A DNA stretch of 64,000 nt from VRUE01 sp963837695 (GCA_963837695.1 CAWINZ010000005.1:186001-250000), one strand, 5' to 3'. Numbered from the stretch's first letter, positions 28,932 through 38,112 are shown. Program-made: numbers and translations. Notes: generated by a model not told the origin, from the sequence alone.

Positions 28932-30575
28932 CTACCTTTTCTCCCTCGCCTGGCGGTAGCGGCGGATCAGCGCGTTGGTCGAGCTGTCGTGGTGGAGCTT
29001 TGGCTCGTGACCGGACTGCAGCTCGGGGATGATCGCGACGGCGAGCGCCTTGCCCAGCTCGACCCCCCACTGGTCGAAGGAGTCGATCCCCCACACGGCC
29101 CCCTGGGTGAAGACGCTGTGCTCATACAGGGCGACCAGGGTGCCGAGCGTGAAGGGATCGAGGCGTTCGGCGAGGATCGTGTTGGAGGGGCGGTTGCCCT
29201 CCATCACCCGGTGCGGCACGACCTCCTCCGGCGTCCCCTCCGCCCGCACCTGCTCGGGCGTTTTGCCGAAGGCGAGCGCCTCGCTCTGCGCGAAGACGTT
29301 CGACATCAACAGGTCGTGGTGGTCGCCGAGCGGGTTGTTGGAGTGCATGAAGCCGATGAAGTCGCAGGGGATCAGCCGCGTCCCCTGGTGGATCAGCTGG
29401 TAGAAGGAGTGCTGGCCGTTGGTCCCCGGCTCGCCCCAGAAGATCGCCCCGGTGTCGTAGTCGACGCGGGCGCCCTCGAGCGTGACGTGCTTGCCGTTGG
29501 ACTCCATCGTCAGCTGCTGCAGGTAGGCGGGGAAGCGGTGCAGGTACTGGTCGTAGGGGAAGACGCCGCAGGTCTGGGCGCCGAAGAAGCCGCCGTACCA
29601 GACCGAGAGCAGACCCATCAACATCGGCAGGTTGCCCGCCGGCGGGCTCTCGCGGAAGTGCTCGTCCATCGCGTGGAAGCCGGAGAGCATCTCGGCGAAC
29701 TGGGCGGGCCCGATCGCCAGCATGGTCGAGAGGCCGATCGCCGAGTCCATCGAGTAGCGGCCACCGACCCAGTCCCAGAAGCCGAACATGTTCTCGGTGT
29801 CGATGCCGAACTTCGCGACCTCCTCGGCGTTGGTCGAGACGGCGACGAAATGCTTGGCGATCGCCTCCTCCTCGCCGCGCAGCCCGGCGAGCAACCACTC
29901 GCGCGCCGTGCGGGCGTTGGTCATCGTCTCCAGCGTGGTGAACGTCTTCGAGGAGATCACGAAGAGCGTCTCGGCCGGGTCGAGATCGCGGGTGCACTCG
30001 GCGAAGTCGGTGCCGTCGACGTTGGAGACGAAGCGGAAGGTCAGGTCGCGGTGGCTGAAGTGGCGCAGTGCCTCGTAAGCCATCACCGGCCCGAGGTCCG
30101 AGCCGCCGATGCCGACGTTGACGACGTTGCGGATCAGCTTGCCGGTGTGGCCGGTCCAGGCGCCCGAGCGGACCCGCTCGGCGAAGTCGCCCATCCGGTC
30201 GAGCGTCTCGTGCACCTCCTTGACGACGTCGACGCCGTCGACGATCAGCGAGCGCTCGCGCGGCATCCGCAGCGCCACGTGCAGCACGGCGCGGTCCTCG
30301 GAGACGTTGATGTGCTCGCCGGCGAACATCGCTTCGCGGCGCGCCTCGACGCCGCGCTCGCGGGCCAGCTGACCGAGCATGATCAGCACCTCGTCGGTGA
30401 CGAGATTCTTGGAGAAGTCGAGGTGCAGACCGGCGCCGTCGGCGACCAGGCGCTCGCCGCGGTCGGGGTCGGAGGCGAAGAGCTCGCGCAGGCGGGTGTC
30501 GGCGACCTGGGCGTGGAGGCGCTCCAGCGCCGGCCACGCCTCGCCCTGGCGCAGGGTCGGGGCGGCGTCGTTCAC
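28932..30575 (-). CDS. pgi: Glucose-6-phosphate isomerase
   Basis: This 547-residue cytoplasmic enzyme interconverts glucose-6-phosphate and fructose-6-phosphate. Signature segments include NVGIGGSDLGPVMAYEAL, FVISSKTFTTLETMTNA, FWDWVGGRYSMDSAIGL and QLIHQGTRLIPCDFIGF. The length fits bacterial/eukaryotic-type PGI. Its ATG overlaps the tal stop by 4 bp (ATGA), implying coupled translation, and cydA follows at 3 bp. With tal and tkt it links the non-oxidative pentose phosphate branch to hexose phosphate recycling. Confidence 0.96.
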   Translation of the reverse strand: MNDAAPTLRQGEAWPALERLHAQVADTRLRELFASDPDRGERLVADGAGLHLDFSKNLVTDEVLIMLGQLARERGVEARREAMFAGEHINVSEDRAVLHVALRMPRERSLIVDGVDVVKEVHETLDRMGDFAERVRSGAWTGHTGKLIRNVVNVGIGGSDLGPVMAYEALRHFSHRDLTFRFVSNVDGTDFAECTRDLDPAETLFVISSKTFTTLETMTNARTAREWLLAGLRGEEEAIAKHFVAVSTNAEEVAKFGIDTENMFGFWDWVGGRYSMDSAIGLSTMLAIGPAQFAEMLSGFHAMDEHFRESPPAGNLPMLMGLLSVWYGGFFGAQTCGVFPYDQYLHRFPAYLQQLTMESNGKHVTLEGARVDYDTGAIFWGEPGTNGQHSFYQLIHQGTRLIPCDFIGFMHSNNPLGDHHDLLMSNVFAQSEALAFGKTPEQVRAEGTPEEVVPHRVMEGNRPSNTILAERLDPFTLGTLVALYEHSVFTQGAVWGIDSFDQWGVELGKALAVAIIPELQSGHEPKLHHDSSTNALIRRYRQAREKR

Positions 30576-31648
30576 GCCCGCGCCCCGAGCTGTGAGGAGA
30601 TCGTCTTCATCAGCTCGGTCCAGGAGTCGACGAAGGCCCCTTTGCCCTCGTCCTGCAGGCGCTGAGCCAGCGCCGCGACATCGATCCCGGCGCTCTCGAA
30701 CTGCGCCAGCACCTGCTCGGCGTCGCCGCCGTCGGCGGGCACAGGGTCGCCGACCTCGCCGTGGTCGGCGAATGCATGCAGGGTCGGCTCGGGCATCGTG
30801 TTGACAGTGAAGGGCGAGGCGAAGCCCTCGATGTAGAGGGTGTCAGAGGCGTCGGGGTCCTTGGTGCCGGTGCTCGCCCAAAGCAAGCGCTGTGGGCGAG
30901 CGCCCTCGTTCATCAGTCGCTGCATGCGCGGCGAGTCGAGCAGCTCGCGATAGGCCTCGTAGGCGCGGAAGCCGACCGCCAGGCCTAGCCGGTTGCGCAG
31001 CTCCTCGGGCGCCTCTTCGGATACCGCGACGTCCCAGCGGCTCATGAAGATCGAGGCAACCGAGGCGACGTCGGGGTCGAGCCCCGCCTCGATCCGCCGC
31101 TCGATCCCGCGCAGGTAGGCGTCGGCGGCGGCGAGGTACTGCTCGCGGTCGAAGAGCAGCGTGACGTTGATCGGGATGCCGTCGAGGATCGACTCCTCGA
31201 TCGCCGGCAGACCGGCGGGCGTGCCGGGGATCTTGATGAAGAGGTTCTCGCGGTCGCCTTCGGCGTGCAGGCGGGTGGCCTGCTCGATCGTCCCCTCGGT
31301 GTCGTCGGCGAGCTTTGGCGAGACCTCCAGCGAACAGAAGCCGTCCACGCCGGCGGTGCGCTCGTGAACCCCTTTGAAGAGGTCCGTCGCGTCGCGCAGA
31401 TCGGCGAGGGCCAGCTGGAAGAAAATCTCCTCGGCGTCGTCGAGGTCGGAGCCGAGCTCGGCGATCTGCTCGTCGTAGGCGTCGCCGCCGGAGATCGCCT
31501 TGTCGAAGATCGTCGGGTTCGAGGTCAGCCCGGTGACGGAGAGCTCGTCGATGTAGCGGGCGAGCGTGCCGTCGCCCAGCATCGTGCGGGTGATGTTGTC
31601 GAGCCAGAGGCTCTGGCCCAGCTCGTGCAGTTTCGCGGTCGGCTTCAT
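30572..31648 (-). CDS. tal: Transaldolase
   Basis: This 358-residue enzyme transfers a dihydroxyacetone unit between sugar phosphates in the non-oxidative pentose phosphate pathway. It has the TalB-barrel pattern of the actinobacterial/cyanobacterial subfamily. SLWLDNITRTML, GLTSNPTIFDKAI and the Schiff-base lysine in LFIKIPGTPAGL followed by NVTLLFDREQY are all present. It overlaps tkt by 4 bp upstream and pgi by 4 bp downstream. Some relatives are fused to PGI. Here the two remain separate but overlapping. Confidence 0.95.
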   Translation of the reverse strand: MKPTAKLHELGQSLWLDNITRTMLGDGTLARYIDELSVTGLTSNPTIFDKAISGGDAYDEQIAELGSDLDDAEEIFFQLALADLRDATDLFKGVHERTAGVDGFCSLEVSPKLADDTEGTIEQATRLHAEGDRENLFIKIPGTPAGLPAIEESILDGIPINVTLLFDREQYLAAADAYLRGIERRIEAGLDPDVASVASIFMSRWDVAVSEEAPEELRNRLGLAVGFRAYEAYRELLDSPRMQRLMNEGARPQRLLWASTGTKDPDASDTLYIEGFASPFTVNTMPEPTLHAFADHGEVGDPVPADGGDAEQVLAQFESAGIDVAALAQRLQDEGKGAFVDSWTELMKTISSQLGARA

Positions 31649-33693
31649 GAGAGCAGCTCCTTTGCGGCTTCGGCCACCCGGTCAGGGGTGAAGCCGAACT
31701 TGTCTTGGACGTCCTTCAGCGGGGCCGAGGTACCGAACGTGTGCATCCCTATCTTGACGCCGGCCGGACCGACGTAGTGATCCCAGCCCAGCGTCGAGGC
31801 CTCCTCGACCGAGACACGGGCGGTCACGGCCGGCGGCAGCACCTCGTCGCGGTAGGCCTGATCCTGGCGGTCGAAGAGCTCCCAGCAGGGCAGGCTGACG
31901 ACGCGTGAGCGTACGCCGTCGGCAGCGAGCTCCTCGTGCGCCGCGAGCGCCAGCGCGACCTCGCTGCCGGTGGCGATGAAGATGAGCTCGGGATCGCCGC
32001 CGTCGGCCTCGGCGAGCACGTACCCCCCGCGCCGCAGTCCCTCGGCGGACCCGTACTTCTCGCGGTCGAAGATCGGCACGTTCTGGCGGGTGAGGACGAG
32101 CGCGACCGGCTGGTGGGTGCGGTCGATCGCCACCCGCCAGGCCTCGGCGACCTCGTTGGCGTCGGCGGGCCGGATCACGTCGAGGCCGGGGATCGCGCGC
32201 AGCGAGGCGAGCTGCTCGACCGGCTGGTGGGTCGGCCCGTCCTCGCCGAGGCCGATCGAGTCGTGGGTGAAGAGGTGGACCACCGGCAGCTCCATCAGCG
32301 CCGAGAGGCGGATCGCCGGGCGGGCGTAGTCGGAGAAGGTCAGGTAGGTCGACCAGAGCGGCCGCAGCTTGGCGAGCGAGAGGCCGTTGCAGATCGCCGC
32401 CGACTCGTGCTCGCGGATGCCGAAGTGGAGCTGGCGACCGTCGTAGGCGGCGGGCTCGAAGTCGACCGCGCCGTCGAAGTCGAGCCGGACCGAGGTCGAG
32501 TCGGTCAGGTCGGCCGAGCCGGCGAGCAGCCATGGCACCCGTTCGGCGATCGCGTTCTCGACCTTGCTCGAAGCCTTGCGCGTGGCGAGGCCCTTCGCGT
32601 CGGGTTCGAAGCTGGGGATGCCGGCGTCCCACCCCTCGGGGAGCGCCCGCTTCTGCGTCGCCTCGATCTCGGCGGCGAGGTCGGCGTTGCCGCCGGCGTA
32701 GGCGGCGAGCTTGGCCTCCCAATCGGCGCGCGCCTCGGCGCCGCGCCTGCCGACGCCGGCGGCGAAGTGCTCCCTGACCCCGTCGGGGACGAGGAACTGG
32801 GCGTCCTCGGGCCAGCCGTAAGCGCGCTTGGTCTCACGCACCTCCTCATCGCCGAGCGGTTCGCCGTGGGCAGCGGCGGTGTCCTGCTTGTGAGGCGAGC
32901 CCCAGCCGATGTGGCTATCGACGACTACCAGCGTCGGTCTTCCCTCCTCGGCCTTGAACTGCCGAAATGCAGAATCAATCCGATGGAGGTCGTTCGCGTC
33001 TTCGACCCGGACGATGTTCCAGCCGTAGCCCTCGAAGCGCAGCGGCACATCGTCGTCGTAGGCCAACCGGGTCTTGCCGTCGATCGTGATGTGGTTGTTG
33101 TCGTAGATCCAGCAGAGGTTGTCGAGCTTCAGGTGGCCGGCGATCGAGGCGGCTTCGTTGGAGACGCCCTCCATCAGGCAGCCGTCGCCGGCGATCGCGT
33201 AGGTATCGAAGTCAAAGAGCTCGGCGCCGTAGCGGGCGCCCTGCCACTTCGAGGCGATCGCCATGCCGACGCTGGTCGCGATCCCCTGCCCGAGCGGGCC
33301 GGTGGTCGTCTCCACGCCGGAGGTCCAGCGGTACTCGGGATGCCCGGGGGCGCGCGAGTCGAGCTGGCGGAAGCTCTTTATGTCGTCCAGCGAGACCGAG
33401 GGACGACCGACGACCTCGTAGTCGGCTTCGACCGCCCCCACGTCGGTCAGATAGAGCAGCGCGTAGAGCAGCATCGAGGCGTGCCCCGCCGAGAGAACGA
33501 AACGGTCGCGGTTGGGCCAGATCGGGTCGGCCGGGTCGAAGCGGAGGAAGCGCTGCCAGAGCGTGTACGCCACCGGGGCCATCGCCATCGGCGTCCCCGG
33601 GTGGCCGGAGTTGGCCTTCTCGATCGCGTCAATCGACAGCGTGCGGATCGTGTCGATGCAGAGCTGGTCGATGTCGCGCGTCATGCGGGACAC
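31645..33693 (-). CDS. tkt: Transketolase
   Basis: This 682-residue thiamine-diphosphate enzyme moves two-carbon units between sugar phosphates. The N-terminal TPP domain has SGHPGTPMAMAP, TTGPLGQGIATSVG and the metal-binding GDGCLMEGVSNEA. The central PYR domain has FGIREHESAAICNG and HDSIGLGEDGPTHQPVEQL, and the C-terminal domain is complete. It is the first gene of the tightly overlapped tkt-tal-pgi-cydAB-HAD array. Palindromic element H lies 17 bp before its ATG (33693). Confidence 0.96.
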   Translation of the reverse strand: MSRMTRDIDQLCIDTIRTLSIDAIEKANSGHPGTPMAMAPVAYTLWQRFLRFDPADPIWPNRDRFVLSAGHASMLLYALLYLTDVGAVEADYEVVGRPSVSLDDIKSFRQLDSRAPGHPEYRWTSGVETTTGPLGQGIATSVGMAIASKWQGARYGAELFDFDTYAIAGDGCLMEGVSNEAASIAGHLKLDNLCWIYDNNHITIDGKTRLAYDDDVPLRFEGYGWNIVRVEDANDLHRIDSAFRQFKAEEGRPTLVVVDSHIGWGSPHKQDTAAAHGEPLGDEEVRETKRAYGWPEDAQFLVPDGVREHFAAGVGRRGAEARADWEAKLAAYAGGNADLAAEIEATQKRALPEGWDAGIPSFEPDAKGLATRKASSKVENAIAERVPWLLAGSADLTDSTSVRLDFDGAVDFEPAAYDGRQLHFGIREHESAAICNGLSLAKLRPLWSTYLTFSDYARPAIRLSALMELPVVHLFTHDSIGLGEDGPTHQPVEQLASLRAIPGLDVIRPADANEVAEAWRVAIDRTHQPVALVLTRQNVPIFDREKYGSAEGLRRGGYVLAEADGGDPELIFIATGSEVALALAAHEELAADGVRSRVVSLPCWELFDRQDQAYRDEVLPPAVTARVSVEEASTLGWDHYVGPAGVKIGMHTFGTSAPLKDVQDKFGFTPDRVAEAAKELLS

Positions 33694-33709
33694 CGATCCT
33701 ATTCGCTCC

Positions 33710-33758
33710 GCCGACGGGCCGAAAACACGCCTATACGGCGGGAAATCGGCCCATCGGC
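33710..33758. repeat. 49-bp palindromic element, copy H
   Basis: GCCGACGGGCC ... GGCCCATCGGC with a TATAC centre. It separates the kinase stop (33761) from the tkt start (33693), filling most of the 67-bp gap. Confidence 0.9.
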
Positions 33759-33760
33759 GG

Positions 33761-35593
33761 TCAGGGTCGAATTCGGGTGATCGTTCCGTTGCCGTTGTTG
33801 GCTACCCAGATGGATTCGGTGCCTATGGCGAGGGCACCAGGGTTGGGGCCGACAGAGATCGGGTCGCCTTCGGTTTCGCCGCTTTCGATTCCTATGCGGG
33901 TGACGGTGTTTTCGGCTGAGTTGGCCACCCAGACGCTTTCGGTGCCGGCGTCGATCCCGCCTGGGCGTTCGCCGACTGAGATCGGCGTGCCGAAGAGGGC
34001 GTGCGTGGCAGGATCGACCCTGGTCACGCGGTCGGCGCGGCTGTTCGCGACCCAGACCAGGCCGCCGCCGACGGTTATGCCGGCTGGGCCGCGGCCCGCC
34101 GGTATCGGCGCGCCGGCCGTCGCGGTGCCCAGGTCGATGCGCCGCACGGCGCCGGTGGAGGCGCTGCTGACCCAGACGGCGCCGGCGCCGGCCGCGAGGC
34201 GCAGGGGGGCCACATGCGGGGCGATGCCGCGTTTGAAGATCCGCCCCCCGGCGCCGTTGATCGCCGTCACCCCACCGCCCGCGTCGTCGGCGACCCAGAC
34301 CCGGTTGCCGCCGGCAACGATCGCGCCGGGGCGGCCGCCGACCTTGACCCTGGCGGCCACCCGGCGGGCGTCGGGGTCGACACGGAGCACCTCGCCCGTC
34401 CGCGGGCTCGAGACCCAGACCGAGCCGCCGCCGACGGCAACGCCAGAGACCCCCGTGGGCATGCGTATCGACGGCCTCACCAAATCCAGAGTGTCGGGAT
34501 CGAGCTGCTTGAGGTAACCGTCCCTGGCGCTCGTCACCCAGACTGAGTCCTTGCCGACCGCGAGGCGCAGCGGCGGGTGAGCGACTTCGACCGGCGGCGA
34601 GACCGAGAGCGAGCTCCCAAAGAAGAGGAGATAGATGCCCGCGAGGAGCAGGGCGAGCGAGCCGACGATGGCCGGCACGACAAACCAGGCCGCGAAGAGG
34701 CCGCCGTACCAGCGCCGACCCCGGCGCCAGCCACCCAGCTCGCCGTCGTCCTCCGCGGCACCGAGTTGCAGCGTTTTCAGGTCGGAGCCTTCTGAGAGCA
34801 CGGCGGTTGTGGCGGGGGTCGCATCCTGGCACTCTCGGGCGGCGTCGATCAGCTCACCGGCAGTGGCGAAGCGGTCGGACGGGTCGGGCGCGACGGCGCG
34901 TTCGATCACCGCGTCGAGGCCGCGCGGCATCCGCGGCTCGGCCTCGCCGTCGCGGCGGGCGAAGGGAGCGATCCCGGTGACGGCCTCGTAGAGCACACAG
35001 CCGAGCGAGTAGATGTCGGCGGCTGGCCCGACGCGCTCGGCGCGCCATTGCTCGGGCGACATGTAATGGGCCGTACCGACGACCGAGGCGCTGCTCGCCG
35101 CGCCGCTCTCGCCGAGCGCCTTGGCGAGACCGAAGTCGCTCAGGTAAGCATGCTCGCCTTCGAGCAGGATGTTGTGCGGCTTGACGTCGCGATGGACGAT
35201 CCCGGCCGCGTGGGCGGCATCGAGCGCGTCGGCGACCTGGCCGAGCAGCTCGATCGCCTCGGCGGACGGCAGTGGCCCGTCGCGGTCGATCCGCCGGCGA
35301 AGGTCGCCCCCTTTGACGAGCCGCATCGCGACCAGCAGCTCCCCTTCCTCCTCGCGCGCGTCGTAGACCGGCACGACGTTCGGGTGATCGAGCTGCGCGG
35401 CGAGCTGGGACTCGCGGATGAAGCGCCGCCGGAATGCTGCACTGTCCGAGTACTGCCGCGCGATCACCTTCAGCGCGACCGGGCGGTCCAGTGCCAGGTG
35501 GGTCGCCCGGTAGACGACCCCCATCCCGCCCCGAGCGATCAGCGCGTCGAGGCGGTAACCGGCGAGGGTCGAGCCGAGGACAGGTTCTGCCAC
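33761..35593 (-). CDS. PknB-like Ser/Thr protein kinase with extracellular propeller sensor
   Basis: This is a 610-residue transmembrane receptor kinase. The cytoplasmic kinase domain (13-255) has the glycine loop ARGGMGVVYRA, K42 in VALKVI, H134-R135-D136 in IVHRDVKPHN, DFG at 153-155, and SPE in place of APE (MSPEQW). One membrane helix spans about 299-325. The outside part (335-610) is about seven repeats of the type SVWVANS...RIDP with G-x-x-P-G-I, a Vgb/NHL-like beta-propeller that could bind a ligand. It lies upstream of tkt and downstream of the TolB-like and FHA genes on the same strand, forming a candidate signalling cassette. No PASTA domains. Confidence 0.92.
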   Translation of the reverse strand: MAEPVLGSTLAGYRLDALIARGGMGVVYRATHLALDRPVALKVIARQYSDSAAFRRRFIRESQLAAQLDHPNVVPVYDAREEEGELLVAMRLVKGGDLRRRIDRDGPLPSAEAIELLGQVADALDAAHAAGIVHRDVKPHNILLEGEHAYLSDFGLAKALGESGAASSASVVGTAHYMSPEQWRAERVGPAADIYSLGCVLYEAVTGIAPFARRDGEAEPRMPRGLDAVIERAVAPDPSDRFATAGELIDAARECQDATPATTAVLSEGSDLKTLQLGAAEDDGELGGWRRGRRWYGGLFAAWFVVPAIVGSLALLLAGIYLLFFGSSLSVSPPVEVAHPPLRLAVGKDSVWVTSARDGYLKQLDPDTLDLVRPSIRMPTGVSGVAVGGGSVWVSSPRTGEVLRVDPDARRVAARVKVGGRPGAIVAGGNRVWVADDAGGGVTAINGAGGRIFKRGIAPHVAPLRLAAGAGAVWVSSASTGAVRRIDLGTATAGAPIPAGRGPAGITVGGGLVWVANSRADRVTRVDPATHALFGTPISVGERPGGIDAGTESVWVANSAENTVTRIGIESGETEGDPISVGPNPGALAIGTESIWVANNGNGTITRIRP

Positions 35594-35638
35594 CCGGCGG
35601 TTATACCCCGCCGGGTGGCGTCCCCTATCGGCGCCGTC

Positions 35639-36694
35639 CTAGCGGACCGGCTGCCATGCGATCACCGGACCGATGACAGTGCCGTCTTTTTCGGAGGCCT
35701 CGAAGCCTTCCGCGAGCTGGGTCTGACGGCGGCCGGCGACGTCGACCGCGACCAGCGACTGCTGGTCTTCGACCCCGACGAAGGCGGCAACCTTGCGCCC
35801 GTCGGAGGAGAAGACGCCGTTGGTCTTCGAGCCGTCCGGCAGCTGGGCGAGCTTGCGGGCCCTGCCCCGGCCGATCCGCTTCGACCAGAGTCCCTGGTCG
35901 CGGCGGAAGAGCAGCAGCTTCCCGTTCGGCGTCACATCTTCGACGAAGGCAGAGCCGGCGCCGCGGATCAGCGGCCGCACCCTGTTGCCGTTGGCGAGCA
36001 TCGTGTAGACGTCGGCGTATGCGCCAGGCCCGGTGCCACTCAGCCCGCGGCTGAAGACGATGCCCTCGTCGTCAGCGAAATAGCGCGGCGCGAACTCGTC
36101 GATGCCGGGCGTATGAGTGAGGCGCCTCAGCTTGATCCCGGTCGGGCGAACCGAGAAGAGATCGTCGGCAGCACCTCCGCCCGCGGCGGCGACGCTGCGC
36201 ACAAAGGCGATCATGCAGCCGTCGGGCGAGAACGTCGCTTCGTGCTCGTCCGCCCCAGAGGAGACCAGCGCGTGCGCTTCGCCGCCCCCGACGCGGACCG
36301 TGTAGAGGTCGCGCGGCGCACCAGCAGTCGCCCGTCGCTCGAAGACGACGTAGCGCCCGTTGGGCGAGACGCGCGGGCGCCCGTCGATCTCGGGGCCGCT
36401 GGTCAGGAGGTGCTGGCCCGAGCCGTCGGCCCGCGTCGCCCAGATGTCACCGCCACGGACGAAGGCGATGGTTCGCCCATCCGAGGAGAAGTCTGGTTCG
36501 GCGTCGGTGGGACCTTCGGTCAGCTGGTTGAGGTGTCCGTCGCGGACCGCGTAGAGGCCGCCCTTGGCAACGCCTTCGACGGTCGACGATTTGGAGAAGA
36601 CGACGGCTCCGGTCCTTGGCGCCGCGCTCGCGCTCGCCGGGATGGCGAGGCTGAGCAGGGCGAGGGCTGAGATGAGCATTGATCGGTGGCGCAT
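35639..36694 (-). CDS. Secreted TolB-like beta-propeller protein
   Basis: This 351-residue exported protein has a signal peptide (MRHRSMLISALALLSLAIPA, cleaved after ASAA) and six WD40/PD40-type blades. Each has the pattern F-S-x-D-G-R-x-I-A-F (e.g. PDFSSDGRTIAFV, ATFSPDGCMIAFVR, GVFSSDGRKVAAFV). Such TolB-type propellers are periplasmic/extracytoplasmic protein- or sugar-binding scaffolds. The ATG at 36694 is selected by the signal peptide and AAAGGA upstream. It ends 45 bp before the receptor kinase, whose own outside domain is also a propeller. Confidence 0.85.
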   Translation of the reverse strand: MRHRSMLISALALLSLAIPASASAAPRTGAVVFSKSSTVEGVAKGGLYAVRDGHLNQLTEGPTDAEPDFSSDGRTIAFVRGGDIWATRADGSGQHLLTSGPEIDGRPRVSPNGRYVVFERRATAGAPRDLYTVRVGGGEAHALVSSGADEHEATFSPDGCMIAFVRSVAAAGGGAADDLFSVRPTGIKLRRLTHTPGIDEFAPRYFADDEGIVFSRGLSGTGPGAYADVYTMLANGNRVRPLIRGAGSAFVEDVTPNGKLLLFRRDQGLWSKRIGRGRARKLAQLPDGSKTNGVFSSDGRKVAAFVGVEDQQSLVAVDVAGRRQTQLAEGFEASEKDGTVIGPVIAWQPVR

Positions 36695-36773
36695 GGCAAT
36701 TCCTTTCGTTGATGGAACCTGCGCCATCGATGCTGGGCGAGCGAAGCGAGCCCGCCAACGACAACCGCGACGC

Positions 36774-36854
36774 GCACCGGGCCACGTCTGGCCCGGTGCG
36801 GGCCATCCGACCTGCATCGAACCCCTATTTGGGGCTCGATGCAGGTCGGATGGC
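36774..36854. terminator. Two strong tandem hairpins after the FHA gene
   Basis: Hairpin 1 (36802-36854) has 24-nt arms with a single mismatch around loop TATTT. It begins directly at the FHA stop. Hairpin 2 is GCACCGGGCCA-cgtc-TGGCCCGGTGC (36774-36799). There is no U-tract. Likely a transcription stop before the TolB-like gene. Confidence 0.7.
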
Positions 36855-37451
36855 TCAGCGGGGGCGGTCGAGGCCGAGCTCTATGACGCGCGCCGCTATC
36901 AGCCGGGGGCGCTCGCGGCCGGCGTCGCCGGGCACGTCGAGCTTGGCGGCGAGCGCGTCGAGGCGCCGCTGGGCGGTGCGCTCGCTGACGTGGAGCGCCT
37001 CGGCGAGCTCGGCCCGGGTGGCGGGACGGCCGGCGAAGGCCCCCTCGCTGCGGTAGGGGGCGACGAGCGCCGACGCGGTCGCCCGCTCCTCCTCATTGAG
37101 CGCCACCGAGGGCTCACTCGCGGCGACGGTCGCCCCGGCCCTGCCGGGGACCGGATCCGAGACCTCCAGTCGGTAATCGCCCACGGTCAGAACGTCGCCG
37201 TCGCGCAGGCGACGGGGGCGATCGAGTGGCTGGCCGTTCAGCGCCGTGCCGTTACGGCTGTCGATATCGGTGGCCATCAGGACGCCGCCACGGCTCTCGA
37301 TCTCGAGGTGATGCCAGGAGACGGCCTCGTCGTCGATGCAGACGTCAGCCTCGGGATCGCGCCCGACCGTCGTCCTCTCCCCCAACGCGACCGAACGTGG
37401 CTCCGCGCCCTTTCCCGTCAACCAGATCCGCGCGTCCATGCGCGCGAGCAT
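36855..37451 (-). CDS. FHA-domain protein with C-terminal helix-turn-helix
   Basis: This 198-residue protein has a forkhead-associated domain at about 15-100. GERTTVGRDPEADVCID carries the phosphothreonine-binding GR, followed by SWHHLEIE and DIDSRNGTALNG. The C-terminal part (about 130-180) carries TRAELAEALHVSERTAQRRL, a helix-turn-helix of the winged type. It therefore probably couples Ser/Thr phosphorylation, plausibly by the nearby receptor kinase, to DNA binding. The start is ATG 37451; 37439 is an in-frame alternative. It is divergent from rpiA with starts only 13 bp apart. Confidence 0.85.
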   Translation of the reverse strand: MLARMDARIWLTGKGAEPRSVALGERTTVGRDPEADVCIDDEAVSWHHLEIESRGGVLMATDIDSRNGTALNGQPLDRPRRLRDGDVLTVGDYRLEVSDPVPGRAGATVAASEPSVALNEEERATASALVAPYRSEGAFAGRPATRAELAEALHVSERTAQRRLDALAAKLDVPGDAGRERPRLIAARVIELGLDRPR

Positions 37452-37464
37452 AAAGTCCCGGTCC

Positions 37465-38112
37465 GTGGGAGCTGACGACGAGAAGCGGATCGCCGCCGAG
37501 GCCGCGGCTTTGCTGGTCGAGGACGGGATGACGATCGGCCTCGGCACCGGCTCGACCGTCGCCCACCTGCTGCCGGCGCTCGCGCGCCGCGGGCTGAGCG
37601 GGATCCGCTGCGTCGCCACTTCGGTCGCCACCGAACAGCAGGCACGCTCGCTGGGCGTCCCGGTCGAGGAGTTCAGCGAGCTGGAGCGGCTCGACATCGC
37701 GATCGACGGCACCGACCAGGTCACCCCCGACGGCTGGCTGATCAAGGGCGGCGGCGCCGCCCACCAGCGCGAGAAGATCGTCGCCGCGGCGGCCGAGCGC
37801 TTCGTCGTCATCGCCGACTCGAGCAAGCCGGTCGACTCGCTCAGCGCCCCGGTGCCGCTCGAGCTGCTGGCTTTCGGCCTGCGCTCGACCCTCGCCCGGC
37901 TCGGCCCCGAGGTCGAGCTGCGCGACGTTCCGCGCAGCCCCGATGGCGGCGTCATCGCCGACTACCGCGGTGAGATCGGCGACCCGGCGGCCCTCGCCGC
38001 CCGCCTCGACGCCGACCCGGGAATCTCCTCGCACGGCCTCTTCCCCCCCGATATGGTGAGCGAGGTTCTGGTGGGGGCAGGCGATGCCGTGAACCGCTTG
38101 ACGTTGAATTGA
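37465..38112 (+). CDS. rpiA: Ribose-5-phosphate isomerase A
   Basis: This 215-residue enzyme interconverts ribose-5-phosphate and ribulose-5-phosphate. RpiA signatures are clear: GLGTGSTVAHLLPAL, AIDGTDQV and the catalytic stretch KGGGAAHQREKIVA. The start is uncertain. GTG 37465 gives the usual length, while an in-frame ATG at 37438 would overlap the divergent FHA gene. Neither has a good Shine-Dalgarno. The FAD oxidoreductase follows 30 bp later. It completes, with tkt and tal, the non-oxidative pentose phosphate branch except for rpe. Confidence 0.92.
   Translation: MGADDEKRIAAEAAALLVEDGMTIGLGTGSTVAHLLPALARRGLSGIRCVATSVATEQQARSLGVPVEEFSELERLDIAIDGTDQVTPDGWLIKGGGAAHQREKIVAAAAERFVVIADSSKPVDSLSAPVPLELLAFGLRSTLARLGPEVELRDVPRSPDGGVIADYRGEIGDPAALAARLDADPGISSHGLFPPDMVSEVLVGAGDAVNRLTLN

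Noticed and set aside
31936..33780. A 614-codon plus-strand frame opposite transketolase
   Set aside because: Antisense shadow of tkt; composition is Arg/Asp/Val repeats and no motif is present.
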